Positions 26,970 through 34,611 of a stretch of DNA of 37,562 nt are shown piece by piece. The translations under genes and the position numbers were made by a program. This stretch comes from Desulfobulbaceae bacterium (GTDB lineage Bacteria; Desulfobacterota; Desulfobulbia; Desulfobulbales; Desulfurivibrionaceae). Numbering within the stretch: position 1 is the first letter of the stretch; every line of letters begins with the position of its first letter. Under the pieces are notes generated by a model. That model had not been told where the DNA came from and searched no databases. It worked only from the letters and a program-made list of their open reading frames with translations. The stretch covers positions 1 to 37,562 of the forward strand of contig SJBG01000005.1 of NCBI GenBank assembly GCA_004332195.1, read 5' to 3'.

Positions 26970-28058
26970 CTACCCGGCCAAGGCTTGATCGATCAAGCGC
27001 TCATCCACCTCGTCGCTGATGGTGACCTTGCCAATCGCCAGCGGCAAAACAAAAAAGGGCCGACCGACCACGCACTTTTTATCGGTCTTAAGATATGCCT
27101 TAATCCTTTGCCGATCAAGTTCCGGGGGGACTTGCGTCGGCAGACCGTAAGCCTCAATCAGGCCCCGCAAATTCTCAGCATCTTCCCGAGACCATAGCCC
27201 CTTAGCCACGGCAATTTCGGCCACCGTCGCCATTCCAATGGCCACCGCCGCTCCATGGGCCAGAGTATAGTCAGAGGCGGCCTCCACCGCATGACCCAAA
27301 GTGTGGCCGAAGTTGAGGATCCGACGCGAATCGGCCTCCCGTTCATCGGCGGCCACCACCTCGGCTTTAATCGCGCAACATCGGGCGATCACCGTCGCCA
27401 GGGCCTGGCGATCCCGAGCTAGAATAGACTCTCGTCGTTGCTTTAGTTGACCAAAAAAATCACCATCATAAATCACCCCGTATTTGATGACTTCGGCCAA
27501 GCCATTACGCATCTCATGCGGCGGTAAAGAGGCCAGTACCCCGGGATCAATATAAACTCGGCGTGGCTGATAAAAAGAACCCAGCAAATTTTTGCCTTCC
27601 GGAATATCTACCCCGGTCTTGCCACCCACCGAGCTATCCACCTGGGCTAGTAGCGTGGTGGGAACCTGAACAAAAGGAATGCCGCGCATGTAGATAGAGG
27701 CCAAAAAACCAGTGATATCGCCACTTACCCCGCCACCCAGAGCAATAAGCCCATCCCCGCGATCCCAACCCAGCCGGGCCAGATCGCTGGCCAGTTGAGA
27801 GATCGTGGTCATATTTTTACTGGTCTCACCATGGGGAAAGGTAAGCAGTTCAACCCGTACCCCCGCTTGCTTAAGCCCGGCCAGCAATGCAGTTGCGAAC
27901 AACCCGGCCACCCGGTCATCGGCCACCACCGCATAACGACGAGCGCTGCCGAGGTCGGCCAGGTCAGCCCCAACCCCAGTCAACAGACCATCCCGGATGA
28001 TTATCGCATAGGACCGGTCCCCTAGGCCCACCTTTAACCTGATTTCATCGTTTAGCAT
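26970..28058 (-). CDS. aroB: 3-dehydroquinate synthase
   Basis: This NAD- and metal-dependent enzyme makes 3-dehydroquinate from DAHP, the second step of the shikimate pathway. Seen are the NAD-binding part (FPHGETSKNMTTI, GLIALGGGVSGDITGFLAS), the core VPTTLLAQVDSSVGGKTGVD, the metal site ILNFGHTLGHAVEA and the Glu in GLAEVIKYGVI. The start ATG 28058 (MLNDEIRLKV) gives 362 residues, the normal length. ATG 28070 is a near alternative. A longer frame to 28181 would run into the sat terminator and is rejected. It lies downstream of sat on the same strand but beyond that terminator. Confidence 0.94.
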   Translation of the reverse strand: MLNDEIRLKVGLGDRSYAIIIRDGLLTGVGADLADLGSARRYAVVADDRVAGLFATALLAGLKQAGVRVELLTFPHGETSKNMTTISQLASDLARLGWDRGDGLIALGGGVSGDITGFLASIYMRGIPFVQVPTTLLAQVDSSVGGKTGVDIPEGKNLLGSFYQPRRVYIDPGVLASLPPHEMRNGLAEVIKYGVIYDGDFFGQLKQRRESILARDRQALATVIARCCAIKAEVVAADEREADSRRILNFGHTLGHAVEAASDYTLAHGAAVAIGMATVAEIAVAKGLWSREDAENLRGLIEAYGLPTQVPPELDRQRIKAYLKTDKKCVVGRPFFVLPLAIGKVTISDEVDERLIDQALAG

Positions 28059-28164
28059 CGCCTGTCCCATATTTCCCGGTTCGCTAATTCGCGCAGTCAG
28101 GCGACTCAGCCCGGTCGCCCGACTGCGCGCCAGTGTCTCAAAACCAAAGCAGAAAGCAAGAAGC

Positions 28165-28205
28165 AAAAAGCGGGAAGGCACTTTCCGTGCGCCTTCCCGC
28201 TTTTT
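28165..28205 (-). terminator. Strong bidirectional-looking terminator after sat
   Basis: AAAAAGCGGGAAGGC (28165-28179) pairs with GCCTTCCCGCTTTTT (28191-28205), a 15-bp perfect stem with an 11-nt loop, flanked by A5 and T5 tracts so that it can work on either strand. It lies 100 bases after the sat stop and before the aroB start. Confidence 0.9.
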
Positions 28206-28220
28206 CTAAGTAACAGGAAT

Positions 28221-28281
28221 GCGGTAATTGTTACTTTCAAATAGAGGCTGACCTTCGATGGTCTCGCTCACCAATTACCGC
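28221..28281 (-). other. Structured sequence in the sat 3' region
   Basis: GCGGTAATTG (28221-28230) pairs perfectly with CAATTACCGC (28272-28281). Inside, GACC/GGTC and GAG/CTC can form a second helix around TTCGAT. It lies between the sat stop and the terminator, so the sat mRNA would end in two stacked hairpins. It has no T run and may protect the 3' end or be a small RNA. Confidence 0.5.
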
Positions 28282-28304
28282 CCAACGATCAACTAGGGAT
28301 CGGC

Positions 28305-29577
28305 CTACTTCATGGTGTCGCCGGTGGCAAAAGTCTGCATTTTGACCTCAACTTTTTCGGTCAAACCTTCATAGTACTTGCGAAGAATAACCAGAACCTC
28401 TTCCCGACCAAAGTGATCAGGGATCGCGACGCCTTCGGAAAGGGCCTTGCGCAGTTTGGTGCCGGAGAGGATAACCCGATCTTCCTTGCCATGGGGGCAG
28501 GTCCGCAGGGAGGCCATGCCGTCACACTTCTTACAATAAAAAGTCCAGTCGATTTTGAGCGGCTTACACAGCAAATTCTTGCCGGGGTCGTCAGAGATGG
28601 GAATAGTATCAAAAATTTCCTGGGCTTCAAAGAGGGTGTAGAAGTCGCCGACCCCGGCATGATCACGGCCAATGATTAATTTGCTGACTCCATAGTTCTG
28701 GCGGAAGGTGGCGTGCAGCAAGGCTTCGCGCGGACCAGCGTAACGCATATCCAGCGGATAACCGGCCTGAATGACATGGTCTTTGATAAAATAGTTCTCA
28801 ACCAGACAGTCGATGGCCTCGACTCGAACATCGGCAGGGATATCGCCAGGCTTGAGGTTGCCGATCAGGGAATGAATTAAGATGCCGTCACAAACCTCGA
28901 TGGCGATCTTGGCCAGATACTCGTGGGAGCGGTGCATGGGGTTTCGCAACTGTAGGGCGGCCACCTCTTTCCAGCCACGCTCTTCAAACATCACCCGGAC
29001 TTCGGCCGGGGTTAAGTAAATGCCCTTGTACTGGCTGGGATACTCCCCTTCGGATAAAACTTTTACCGGACCGGCCAAGTTGACCTCTTGCTGGGCCATA
29101 ACCATCTTGACCCCTGGATGGTCGGCCTCCCAAAACTTGTCGGTGACGGATTCTTCGCCCTTGCCTTTGAAGATCTTCTCACACTCCCATCTCTTGTCGG
29201 TCTCAGTCATCTCATGTTTTTCATCGACCTTCATGGTGGCAAAGATCACCCCGTCGTGCGCCAGGGCGACTTCATCACCGCCTTTGATTCCATCAGCATC
29301 GGCCTTACTGACATCCAAGGTGATCGGCACCGGCCAAAAAGTTCCGTCAGTCAAAGTAAGGCTTTCACAAACACTCTTCCAGTTAGCCTTGGTCATGAAG
29401 CCATTCAGTGGACTAAACCCACCGATACCCATCATGATCAAGTCGCCCTTGGCCCGGGCACTGATATTGATTTTTTTCAAACCATTGGCCTTTTCCCGCT
29501 CGACAACCAACTCATTGCCATGCAGTTTGCAACAAACCAGACCCTTTCCACCATGGGGGGGCTACCAAATTCGACAT
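28305..29577 (-). CDS. sat: Sulfate adenylyltransferase (ATP sulfurylase), with one-base expansion near the start
   Basis: The enzyme makes APS from sulfate and ATP, the activation step of sulfate reduction. Motifs are [13 protein letters not shown] (the QxRNPxHxxHE ATP site), [11 protein letters not shown], and a zinc motif [16 protein letters not shown] typical of sulfate reducers. The expected start ATG 29577 follows AAGGAG, and reads MSNLVAP. A C7 run (29561-29555) then puts the frame out and meets a stop. With six C the family N-terminus [15 protein letters not shown] returns and continues as [12 protein letters not shown], giving 423 residues. Without correction only a TTG start at 29510 is open, lacking 22 residues and any ribosome site. 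Other 7-base runs in the window (in nuoB and nuoH) are in frame. The gene has its own promoter and terminator. Confidence 0.92.
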
Positions 29578-29580
29578 ACC

Positions 29581-29614
29581 GATTCTCCTTGCTTTTTGAT
29601 TCTCCTTGCTTTTT
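29581..29614. repeat. 17-bp perfect tandem duplication carrying the sat ribosome site
   Basis: GATTCTCCTTGCTTTTT occurs twice, at 29581-29597 and 29598-29614. On the minus strand each copy contains AAGGAG. The copy nearest the start serves sat, and the second is a spare ribosome site 17 bases upstream. Confidence 0.95.
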
Positions 29615-29735
29615 GATTAATAATGCATCTCATACAAATGAGTTAGGAAACAGTCAAACACGCCCAATCAGTGGGCAACTGAACAACCGGCTGAACGACA
29701 ATTCATCTTTACGTCTCATCTAACCCCCCATTTTA

Positions 29736-29765
29736 ATAATCATGAAAGGAGTGAGCACTTGTCAA
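29736..29765 (-). promoter_or_regulatory. Candidate sat promoter
   Basis: On the minus strand a perfect TTGACA (29765-29760) is followed after 18 nt by GATTAT (29741-29736). The leader to ATG 29577 would be about 155 nt and includes the 17-bp duplication. Confidence 0.5.
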
Positions 29766-29787
29766 GAGAAAAAACCAGGGTCTGTAT

Positions 29788-29823
29788 GTTGTCAGCAGGT
29801 TTATGTTGTCAACAGTTGTCAAC
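29788..29823. promoter_or_regulatory. Three GTTGTCAAC-like words upstream of the sat promoter
   Basis: GTTGTCAGC (29788), GTTGTCAAC (29805) and GTTGTCAAC (29815) lie 23-58 bases upstream of the candidate sat -35 box and just before a rightward promoter. Each word is nearly self-complementary (GTTG/CAAC). They may be operator sites shared by both directions, or further TTGACA-like boxes on the minus strand. Confidence 0.4.
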
Positions 29824-29830
29824 AAGCTGC

Positions 29831-29859
29831 TTGCTATCGACAAAACGGCCGCTTATACT
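29831..29859 (+). promoter_or_regulatory. Candidate promoter of the yicC-remA-gmk-rlmB cluster
   Basis: TTGCTA (29831-29836) is followed after 17 nt by TATACT (29854-29859). The leader to the GTG start of yicC would be about 175 nt. The 461-base gap 29578-30038 otherwise holds the sat control region and one doubtful small frame. Confidence 0.5.
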
Positions 29860-30164
29860 GCTTGCGGTTCAGGTAAACCACCCTTCAGCGCCAGGAGCTT
29901 GGTATCTTTAGGAGATCCCTTGATGCACCCAAACAACCGGCAAAACTCGCATCCGGGTTCAAGCGGTTTCGCTAAAGTTCCTTTTGCGATATTGAGCGCC
30001 GCGGCCAAAATTATTCCGACAACGCACCAAGCTGTCCCGTGAGTTACCCTCACAGTATGACCGCTTTTGGCCAAGGGGCGGCCACGGTTGGCCGGCGGAC
30101 CTGGTCGGTGGAGATCCGTTCGGCTAATCATCGCTACCTCGATCTCAAAATCCGTCTGCCCCAA
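29853..30164 (-). CDS. Doubtful small Cys-rich frame antisense to the yicC leader
   Basis: The end of this frame reads as plausible protein: a hydrophobic stretch (IILAAALNIAKG), then CEFCRLFGCIKG with a CxxC and a third Cys, then DTKLLALKGG. If real, the start is probably inside the frame, because the first third lies antisense to yicC. No ribosome site supports any start, the candidate yicC promoter overlaps its end, and I do not recognise the family. It may be a small gene or a remnant; the alternative is chance. Confidence 0.2.
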   Translation of the reverse strand: MGQTDFEIEVAMISRTDLHRPGPPANRGRPLAKSGHTVRVTHGTAWCVVGIILAAALNIAKGTLAKPLEPGCEFCRLFGCIKGSPKDTKLLALKGGLPEPQAV

Positions 30165-30923
30165 CCCTATGCCGTACTAGAAGGGGCAATCAGACGAGAA
30201 GTGGAGACCGAATACCGTCGAGGCCATGTGGAGGTTGACCTCAACTTGAACGACCGGGACCAGGCCAAAACCAAGCCGGTGGTTAATCTGCCCCTGGCGC
30301 GGGAATACCTGCGCGGTTTACAGTTGTTACGGGATGAATTTAGTCTGGCTGATCGTCCTTCCCTTGAGATGATCAAGGATCTGCCCGAGCTTTTCCGCCT
30401 GGAAGAAACAACAACCGATCCGGAGGACGAATGGCCCCAAATCCGCCAAGCTTTGAGCGCCGCCCTGATCAACACCAGATTAATGCGGGAGCGGGAAGGA
30501 TTTGCCACTAAGTGCGAGCTAATCAAGCGGCTGGCTAAAATCCGCCGCAATCTTGACCAATTAGACTCAGAAATCCCATCAATAGCGGTGAGACGAAAAG
30601 CCAGGCTTCAGCGGCGGCTGACCATCATGCTCAACGGAGCGGATATCGAACCGACTCGCTTGGCTCAAGAAATTGTCATCCTCACCGATAAGGCCGATAT
30701 CAGCGAAGAGTTGGCCCGCCTGACCAGTCACCTGGATCAGTTCACGGTTTTCCTGGCAGCCCACGAACCCATTGGTCGCCGCCTGGATTTTCTCTTGCAG
30801 GAATTTTTCCGAGAAATTAATACGATATCTTCCAAGATCAACGAGGCGGGAGTAGCCCAACTGGGTGTGGAGTTAAAAAATGAAGTTGAGAAAATGCGGG
30901 AGCAGGTGCAAAATCTCGAGTAG
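30039..30923 (+). CDS. yicC: YicC family RNA endoribonuclease
   Basis: The 294-residue protein has the N-terminal YicC domain with SMTAFGQG (residues 6-13) and VEIRSANHRYLDLKIRLPQ, and the C-terminal DUF1732 domain with RRLDFLLQEFFREINTISSK (about residues 247-266). Relatives act as endoribonucleases in RNA turnover. GTG at 30039 is chosen because the family starts two to five residues before SMT; ATG 30057 would cut into the motif. It leads a cluster with remA, gmk and rlmB, an order also common in Firmicutes. Confidence 0.92.
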   Translation: MSYPHSMTAFGQGAATVGRRTWSVEIRSANHRYLDLKIRLPQPYAVLEGAIRREVETEYRRGHVEVDLNLNDRDQAKTKPVVNLPLAREYLRGLQLLRDEFSLADRPSLEMIKDLPELFRLEETTTDPEDEWPQIRQALSAALINTRLMREREGFATKCELIKRLAKIRRNLDQLDSEIPSIAVRRKARLQRRLTIMLNGADIEPTRLAQEIVILTDKADISEELARLTSHLDQFTVFLAAHEPIGRRLDFLLQEFFREINTISSKINEAGVAQLGVELKNEVEKMREQVQNLE

Positions 30924-30959
30924 TTCTCGACAAAACCAAAGACCAACGGGTAAAACTTC

Positions 30960-31256
30960 ATGAACCATAAAATGGTCAATGTCGGCTTTGGCAATGTCGT
31001 ACCCGCCGACCGGGTGGTGGCGGTAGTTCACCCCAAATCAGCGCCGATGAAAAAGCTGCGGGAGATGGCCCGGGAGGAGAAACGACTTATCGATGTCACT
31101 GAAGGTCGCCGCACCCGTTCGATCATTGTTCTGGACAGCAACCATGTGATCCTGTCTTCGGTGCAACCCGAAACCATTACCCTGCGCTTTGCCGCATTCT
31201 GTGAACAACGAGGCAATAGCGAAGACGAGCAGCCGCTCAAGGAGCTTATTCGATGA
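30960..31256 (+). CDS. remA: RemA-like DUF370 regulator
   Basis: The 98-residue protein reads [20 protein letters not shown] at its start, then [25 protein letters not shown] and [11 protein letters not shown], the full set of DUF370/RemA motifs. In Bacillus RemA is a DNA-binding activator of matrix genes. In this phylum the gene sits between yicC and gmk and its targets are unknown. The stop overlaps the gmk start by 4 bases (ATGA). The C-terminal tail after residue 80 is longer and more acidic than in short homologs. Confidence 0.92.
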   Translation: MNHKMVNVGFGNVVPADRVVAVVHPKSAPMKKLREMAREEKRLIDVTEGRRTRSIIVLDSNHVILSSVQPETITLRFAAFCEQRGNSEDEQPLKELIR

Positions 31257-31864
31257 GTCGAGGCTGCCTCTTTGTCATCTCCGCCCCTTCCGGAGCCGGA
31301 AAAACCACTTTACTAAAAAAAATCCTGGCCGACACGCCGGGCATCAGCTTTTCGGTCTCCCACACCACCCGCGCTCCGCGCCCTGGCGAGCGACACGGAG
31401 TTGATTACCGGTTTATTAAACGGGACGATTTCTTGCGGCTGCGAGATGATGGCGCCTTTTTAGAGTGGGCTGAAGTCCACGGCAATTTTTACGGAACCAG
31501 CCGGTTGGCAGTAGAACAAACTCTGCAACAAAGTGAGGATGTTCTTCTTGATATCGATGTCCAGGGGGCTCGCCAAGTCAGAGAACAAAACGAACTCTCC
31601 GCCGTATTTCTGTTTATCGCTCCACCTTCCGGGGCCATCCTGGAACAGCGACTGCGGGACCGCAACAGCGACAAACCTCAGGTCATCGCCCAGCGCTTGG
31701 CAAACGCTGAGCGGGAAATGGCCGAGGCGGCCTGGTACGACTTCCTGGTGGTCAACGATGTCCTGGCAGAAGCTCTGGCCTTGCTCCGAGCCATCATCAC
31801 CGCTGAACGTTGCCGTCGTCGCCGCCAACCCAACGGAACTCCCTGGCCGCCCTATGCCCCATGA
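31253..31864 (+). CDS. gmk: Guanylate kinase
   Basis: The 203-residue enzyme phosphorylates GMP to GDP. Motifs are the P-loop [10 protein letters not shown] (residues 10-19), the GMP site [17 protein letters not shown] (about 36-52), [15 protein letters not shown] and [13 protein letters not shown]. Length and order fit bacterial Gmk. It overlaps remA and rlmB by 4 bases each, so the three are translationally coupled. rpoZ, often next in other bacteria, is not here. Confidence 0.96.
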   Translation: MSRGCLFVISAPSGAGKTTLLKKILADTPGISFSVSHTTRAPRPGERHGVDYRFIKRDDFLRLRDDGAFLEWAEVHGNFYGTSRLAVEQTLQQSEDVLLDIDVQGARQVREQNELSAVFLFIAPPSGAILEQRLRDRNSDKPQVIAQRLANAEREMAEAAWYDFLVVNDVLAEALALLRAIITAERCRRRRQPNGTPWPPYAP

Positions 31865-32709
31865 AAAAGCGCTTCCGCCCGAGACAAAAACCCGGAGCCG
31901 ACGAAGGAAAAGTCCGGGAGGAAACCATCTGGGGTGTTCATGCGGTTAGCGCCATGCTGCAGTGCCGACCGCAGCAGGTGCTGGCCCTGTTTATCACCCC
32001 TGGGCGTGCGAATCAGCGGATCAGCGAGATCCTGGAACTGGCCATCCGTCACCGGATAGTGGTGCACCATGATCAGCCCTTACCCTTAACAGAGCCGGAA
32101 TCGATCCCGCACCAAGGAGTGGTGGCCCGGATAAAGCCGTTGGTTCTCTTGGATCTGAATGCTTTGCTTGCCCGACTGACGGCGCAGGACTTAACAAGGT
32201 CAGGCTTGGCAGAACCAGGCTTACCGGGGTCAGACTTGCCGCCATTAGTGCTGGCGCTTGACTCCATCCAGGATCCACATAATTTAGGAGCGATCATCCG
32301 TTGTGCCGCCGCTTTCGGAGTCAAAGCCCTGATTTTCCCCAAGGATCGCAGTGCTCCGCTCACCGGTACAGTCATGAAGGCCGCCGCCGGCACGGCGCCA
32401 CTGCTGCATATTTGCCAGGTAACCAATCTGGCCGAAACCCTGACCCGCCTTAAAGAGCACGGTTTCTGGATTTATGGGGCCGGGGGCGATGCCCCACAAA
32501 GTCTTTACGCCGCGGAGTTCAGCGGCCCGATCTGCTTAGTGATGGGCAACGAGCAGAAAGGCCTCCGCCCCCTGGTCCGCAGGTACTGCGACCACCTGAT
32601 CGCCATTCCTTTAGCCAGGGGAGTTGAATCTCTCAACGTGGCCGTGGCCACGGGGATCATCCTGGCGGAAATAACCCGCCAATCGGGGGCAGGGGGCAGA
32701 ATTTGGTGA
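31861..32709 (+). CDS. rlmB: SpoU family 23S rRNA (guanosine-2'-O)-methyltransferase RlmB-like
   Basis: The 282-residue protein has a basic N-terminus, a substrate-binding domain (IWGVHAVSAMLQCRP) and a SpoU SAM-binding trefoil knot. The knot motifs are LALDSIQDPHNLGAIIRCA, LVMGNEQKGL and ESLNVAVATGIIL. ATG 31861 overlaps the gmk stop (ATGA); an earlier start would lie inside gmk. A Leu/Pro/Gly-rich loop near residues 112-128 (LTRSGLAEPGLPGSDLP) is an insertion between the two domains. Target G2251 is inferred by family and not seen. Confidence 0.9.
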   Translation: MKKRFRPRQKPGADEGKVREETIWGVHAVSAMLQCRPQQVLALFITPGRANQRISEILELAIRHRIVVHHDQPLPLTEPESIPHQGVVARIKPLVLLDLNALLARLTAQDLTRSGLAEPGLPGSDLPPLVLALDSIQDPHNLGAIIRCAAAFGVKALIFPKDRSAPLTGTVMKAAAGTAPLLHICQVTNLAETLTRLKEHGFWIYGAGGDAPQSLYAAEFSGPICLVMGNEQKGLRPLVRRYCDHLIAIPLARGVESLNVAVATGIILAEITRQSGAGGRIW

Positions 32710-32798
32710 ACTTTTTTTTATCTTGTGTAACTATTTTTTGCAGCACAGGGATGAATAAAAAGGCCAGCAGGATCGCGACATTTATTGTTACCCGGACC

Positions 32799-33596
32799 CT
32801 AAGGACCCAGGATTTCAGTGTTTGGCGGTGGTTCAAAATGATAAAAATCCGTGGGTAAATCAGGATCGAGTTCAATATTGCTAAAAGTCAAAATGTTAAC
32901 ACTGCCGAAATGATCGACAATTTCGATACGGTGGACAAAAAACGGATTATCCGCAACCCCAAGATTGATATGGTCCACCTGGGGGTGTGGCACGCGAGGA
33001 ATCAGGCGAAGATTATATCCCTCAGTCAAACTCCACTCCCCCGCTGGCGCCGGCATCGGCGCTTCCAGCCCCATTGGCGCCGACGCCTCTTCCACTTTGA
33101 AATCCCGCAGGAGATCTCCGGAGCCAGCGAAAAAAGCATAGGTAACATCAGAATCCAGGTGATCTTCAACGTCGCTAATGAACATCTGGTTGCTGTCAGC
33201 AAAATAGAGGCGAATCTCACGCCCGTCGCCGACCAGCACCTGATGATCGGGGTAGGTGTACTCCCAACGCATCTGGTGCGGCTTACGGAAGATCACCGTG
33301 CCAGCGCCTTCTCGTTGGCGACGGCTCATGGGCACCAGGGTTAGCTGACGAAAATCAGCTCGAAAGCCAGTGACCTGGTCATATGCCTGTTGCAGGCGAC
33401 GAACGACAGTCTCTTCTCGGCTTTCTCGCCCAGCACCATCTTCCACCGCCCTATCTTCCGCCATCACCGGCAAAACCGGAATCAGCGGCAACAAAAAAAT
33501 CAGCAACAACCCGGCCCACCACAACCAGGCAAAGCGAATCGGAACCAAACCCGAAAAGCGCTTACCAACGCCAAAACTATCTGCAGACAAATTCAT
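32799..33596 (-). CDS. lolA: Outer-membrane lipoprotein carrier LolA
   Basis: The 265-residue precursor has a long basic N-terminus with a hydrophobic signal segment (about residues 22-46) ending in VMAEDRA. The mature part has LolA features: LQQAYDQVTGFRADFRQ, a GAGTVIFRKPHQMRWEY strand pair, and the last part FSNIELDPDLPTDFYHFEPP. It carries lipoproteins across the periplasm. ATG 33596 is preferred. A GTG at 33626 would lie at the very end of the upstream repeat and is less likely. It is convergent with rlmB (89-base gap without a clear terminator) and lies downstream of murI. Confidence 0.88.
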   Translation of the reverse strand: MNLSADSFGVGKRFSGLVPIRFAWLWWAGLLLIFLLPLIPVLPVMAEDRAVEDGAGRESREETVVRRLQQAYDQVTGFRADFRQLTLVPMSRRQREGAGTVIFRKPHQMRWEYTYPDHQVLVGDGREIRLYFADSNQMFISDVEDHLDSDVTYAFFAGSGDLLRDFKVEEASAPMGLEAPMPAPAGEWSLTEGYNLRLIPRVPHPQVDHINLGVADNPFFVHRIEIVDHFGSVNILTFSNIELDPDLPTDFYHFEPPPNTEILGP

Positions 33597-33624
33597 ATGA
33601 AACAACCACCGTGTTATTTTGTTC

Positions 33625-33765
33625 ACCAGGGCTATTAAGTTTAGCGAAATTCAGAACTGTAAAAGTTTGCCAGCGCTTCAGCTCCGTTCATTCGGGGATT
33701 CGAAGCATATTGTGCCACGTAAGAAGGTCAAAATGGGTGAAGATGGAGCACTGGTGAACTTTTAC
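33625..33765 (-). repeat. Intercistronic MITE-like repeat, copy 2 (murI-lolA)
   Basis: Read on the minus strand this 141-nt sequence aligns with copy 1 at 3304-3445 over its whole length. It shows the same GTAAAAGTTCACC start, the terminal inverted repeat at nucleotide 107, and the tail ending AATAGCCCTGGT. It begins 11 bases after the murI stop and ends 28 bases before the lolA ATG, so it has the same orientation relative to transcription as copy 1. Confidence 0.9.
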
Positions 33766-33776
33766 GCCACGGCCGA

Positions 33777-34580
33777 TTAAAAATCCCCAATTCCGGCGAC
33801 AAGCCGCAACTCGATGGGACGCCCAAAAATCCGACGGGCAACCAGGGCTGCCGCTGCGGTAATATCGGATACGTAATAAAGGTTTTCCCCTTCAGCACGC
33901 CGACTTAAGGAGGATGCTAATTGGGGATTGATCGCCAAAAAGTCTCGTAACTCAGCAGCTAAAGCCCATGAAGAATCGATCACTTTGACCCGTCGGCCGA
34001 TACGATGTTGAATGCTTTTTTTGAGCATGGGGTAGTGAGTGCAGCCCAGGACCAAGGTGTCTACCTGTTGCTGTTGCAGGGGGGCCAGATAACGACGCAG
34101 AATCATCTTGGTTTCCCGTTGATTCAACCAACCCTCTTCCACCAGGGGTACCAGCAAAGGGCAAGGAGTAGAAAAAACCAGGAAATCGGCTCGTTTTCCC
34201 TTGATCAGCCGTTCATAAACCCCGCTGCGAATCGTGGCCCGGGTGCCGATCACTCCGACCCGTCCCTTGGGGCTGAGCCTGACCGCCTCCTTTACCGCCG
34301 GACCGATCACCTCAAACAATGGTAAAGCATAAGCCGACCGCAATTTGGCCGCCGCCACACTAGCCGCCGAGTTGCAGGCAATCACCAACAGCTTTGCCCC
34401 CTGCTCCAGCAGAAAGTCGACATTCTGAAAGGAGTAGCGGGCAATGGTCGCTGGGCTTTTGGTACCATATGGAGTGCGAGCCAAATCACCAAAATAGACC
34501 AGCCGGTAGTCCGGCAAGACCTGTTCGATGGCCCAAGCCACCGTCATTCCCCCAACCCCGGAATCAAAAATACCAATCAT
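33777..34580 (-). CDS. murI: Glutamate racemase
   Basis: The 267-residue enzyme supplies D-glutamate for peptidoglycan. It starts with IGIFDSGVGGMTV (Asp and Ser of the active site), followed by YFGDLARTPYG, the first catalytic cysteine in VIACNSAAS (Cys70 region) and the second in LGCTHYPML. The ATG lies 31 bases after the mucR stop on the same strand. A repeat follows, then lolA. Complete and of normal length. Confidence 0.96.
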   Translation of the reverse strand: MIGIFDSGVGGMTVAWAIEQVLPDYRLVYFGDLARTPYGTKSPATIARYSFQNVDFLLEQGAKLLVIACNSAASVAAAKLRSAYALPLFEVIGPAVKEAVRLSPKGRVGVIGTRATIRSGVYERLIKGKRADFLVFSTPCPLLVPLVEEGWLNQRETKMILRRYLAPLQQQQVDTLVLGCTHYPMLKKSIQHRIGRRVKVIDSSWALAAELRDFLAINPQLASSLSRRAEGENLYYVSDITAAAALVARRIFGRPIELRLVAGIGDF

Positions 34581-34611
34581 AAAGCCGATTGCCCGACAGA
34601 ATATGGTCGGA

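Noticed and set aside
28059-28181. Upstream extension of aroB
   Set aside because: It runs into the sat terminator and would add 41 residues not found in the family. A start at 28058 gives normal length.
29803-30042. 79-codon + strand frame before yicC
   Set aside because: It starts inside the repeated GTTGTCAAC words and overlaps the candidate yicC promoter, and its composition is not protein-like.
32710-32798. T-rich runs between rlmB and lolA as a terminator
   Set aside because: There are T7 and T6 runs but no stem of useful length before them on either strand.
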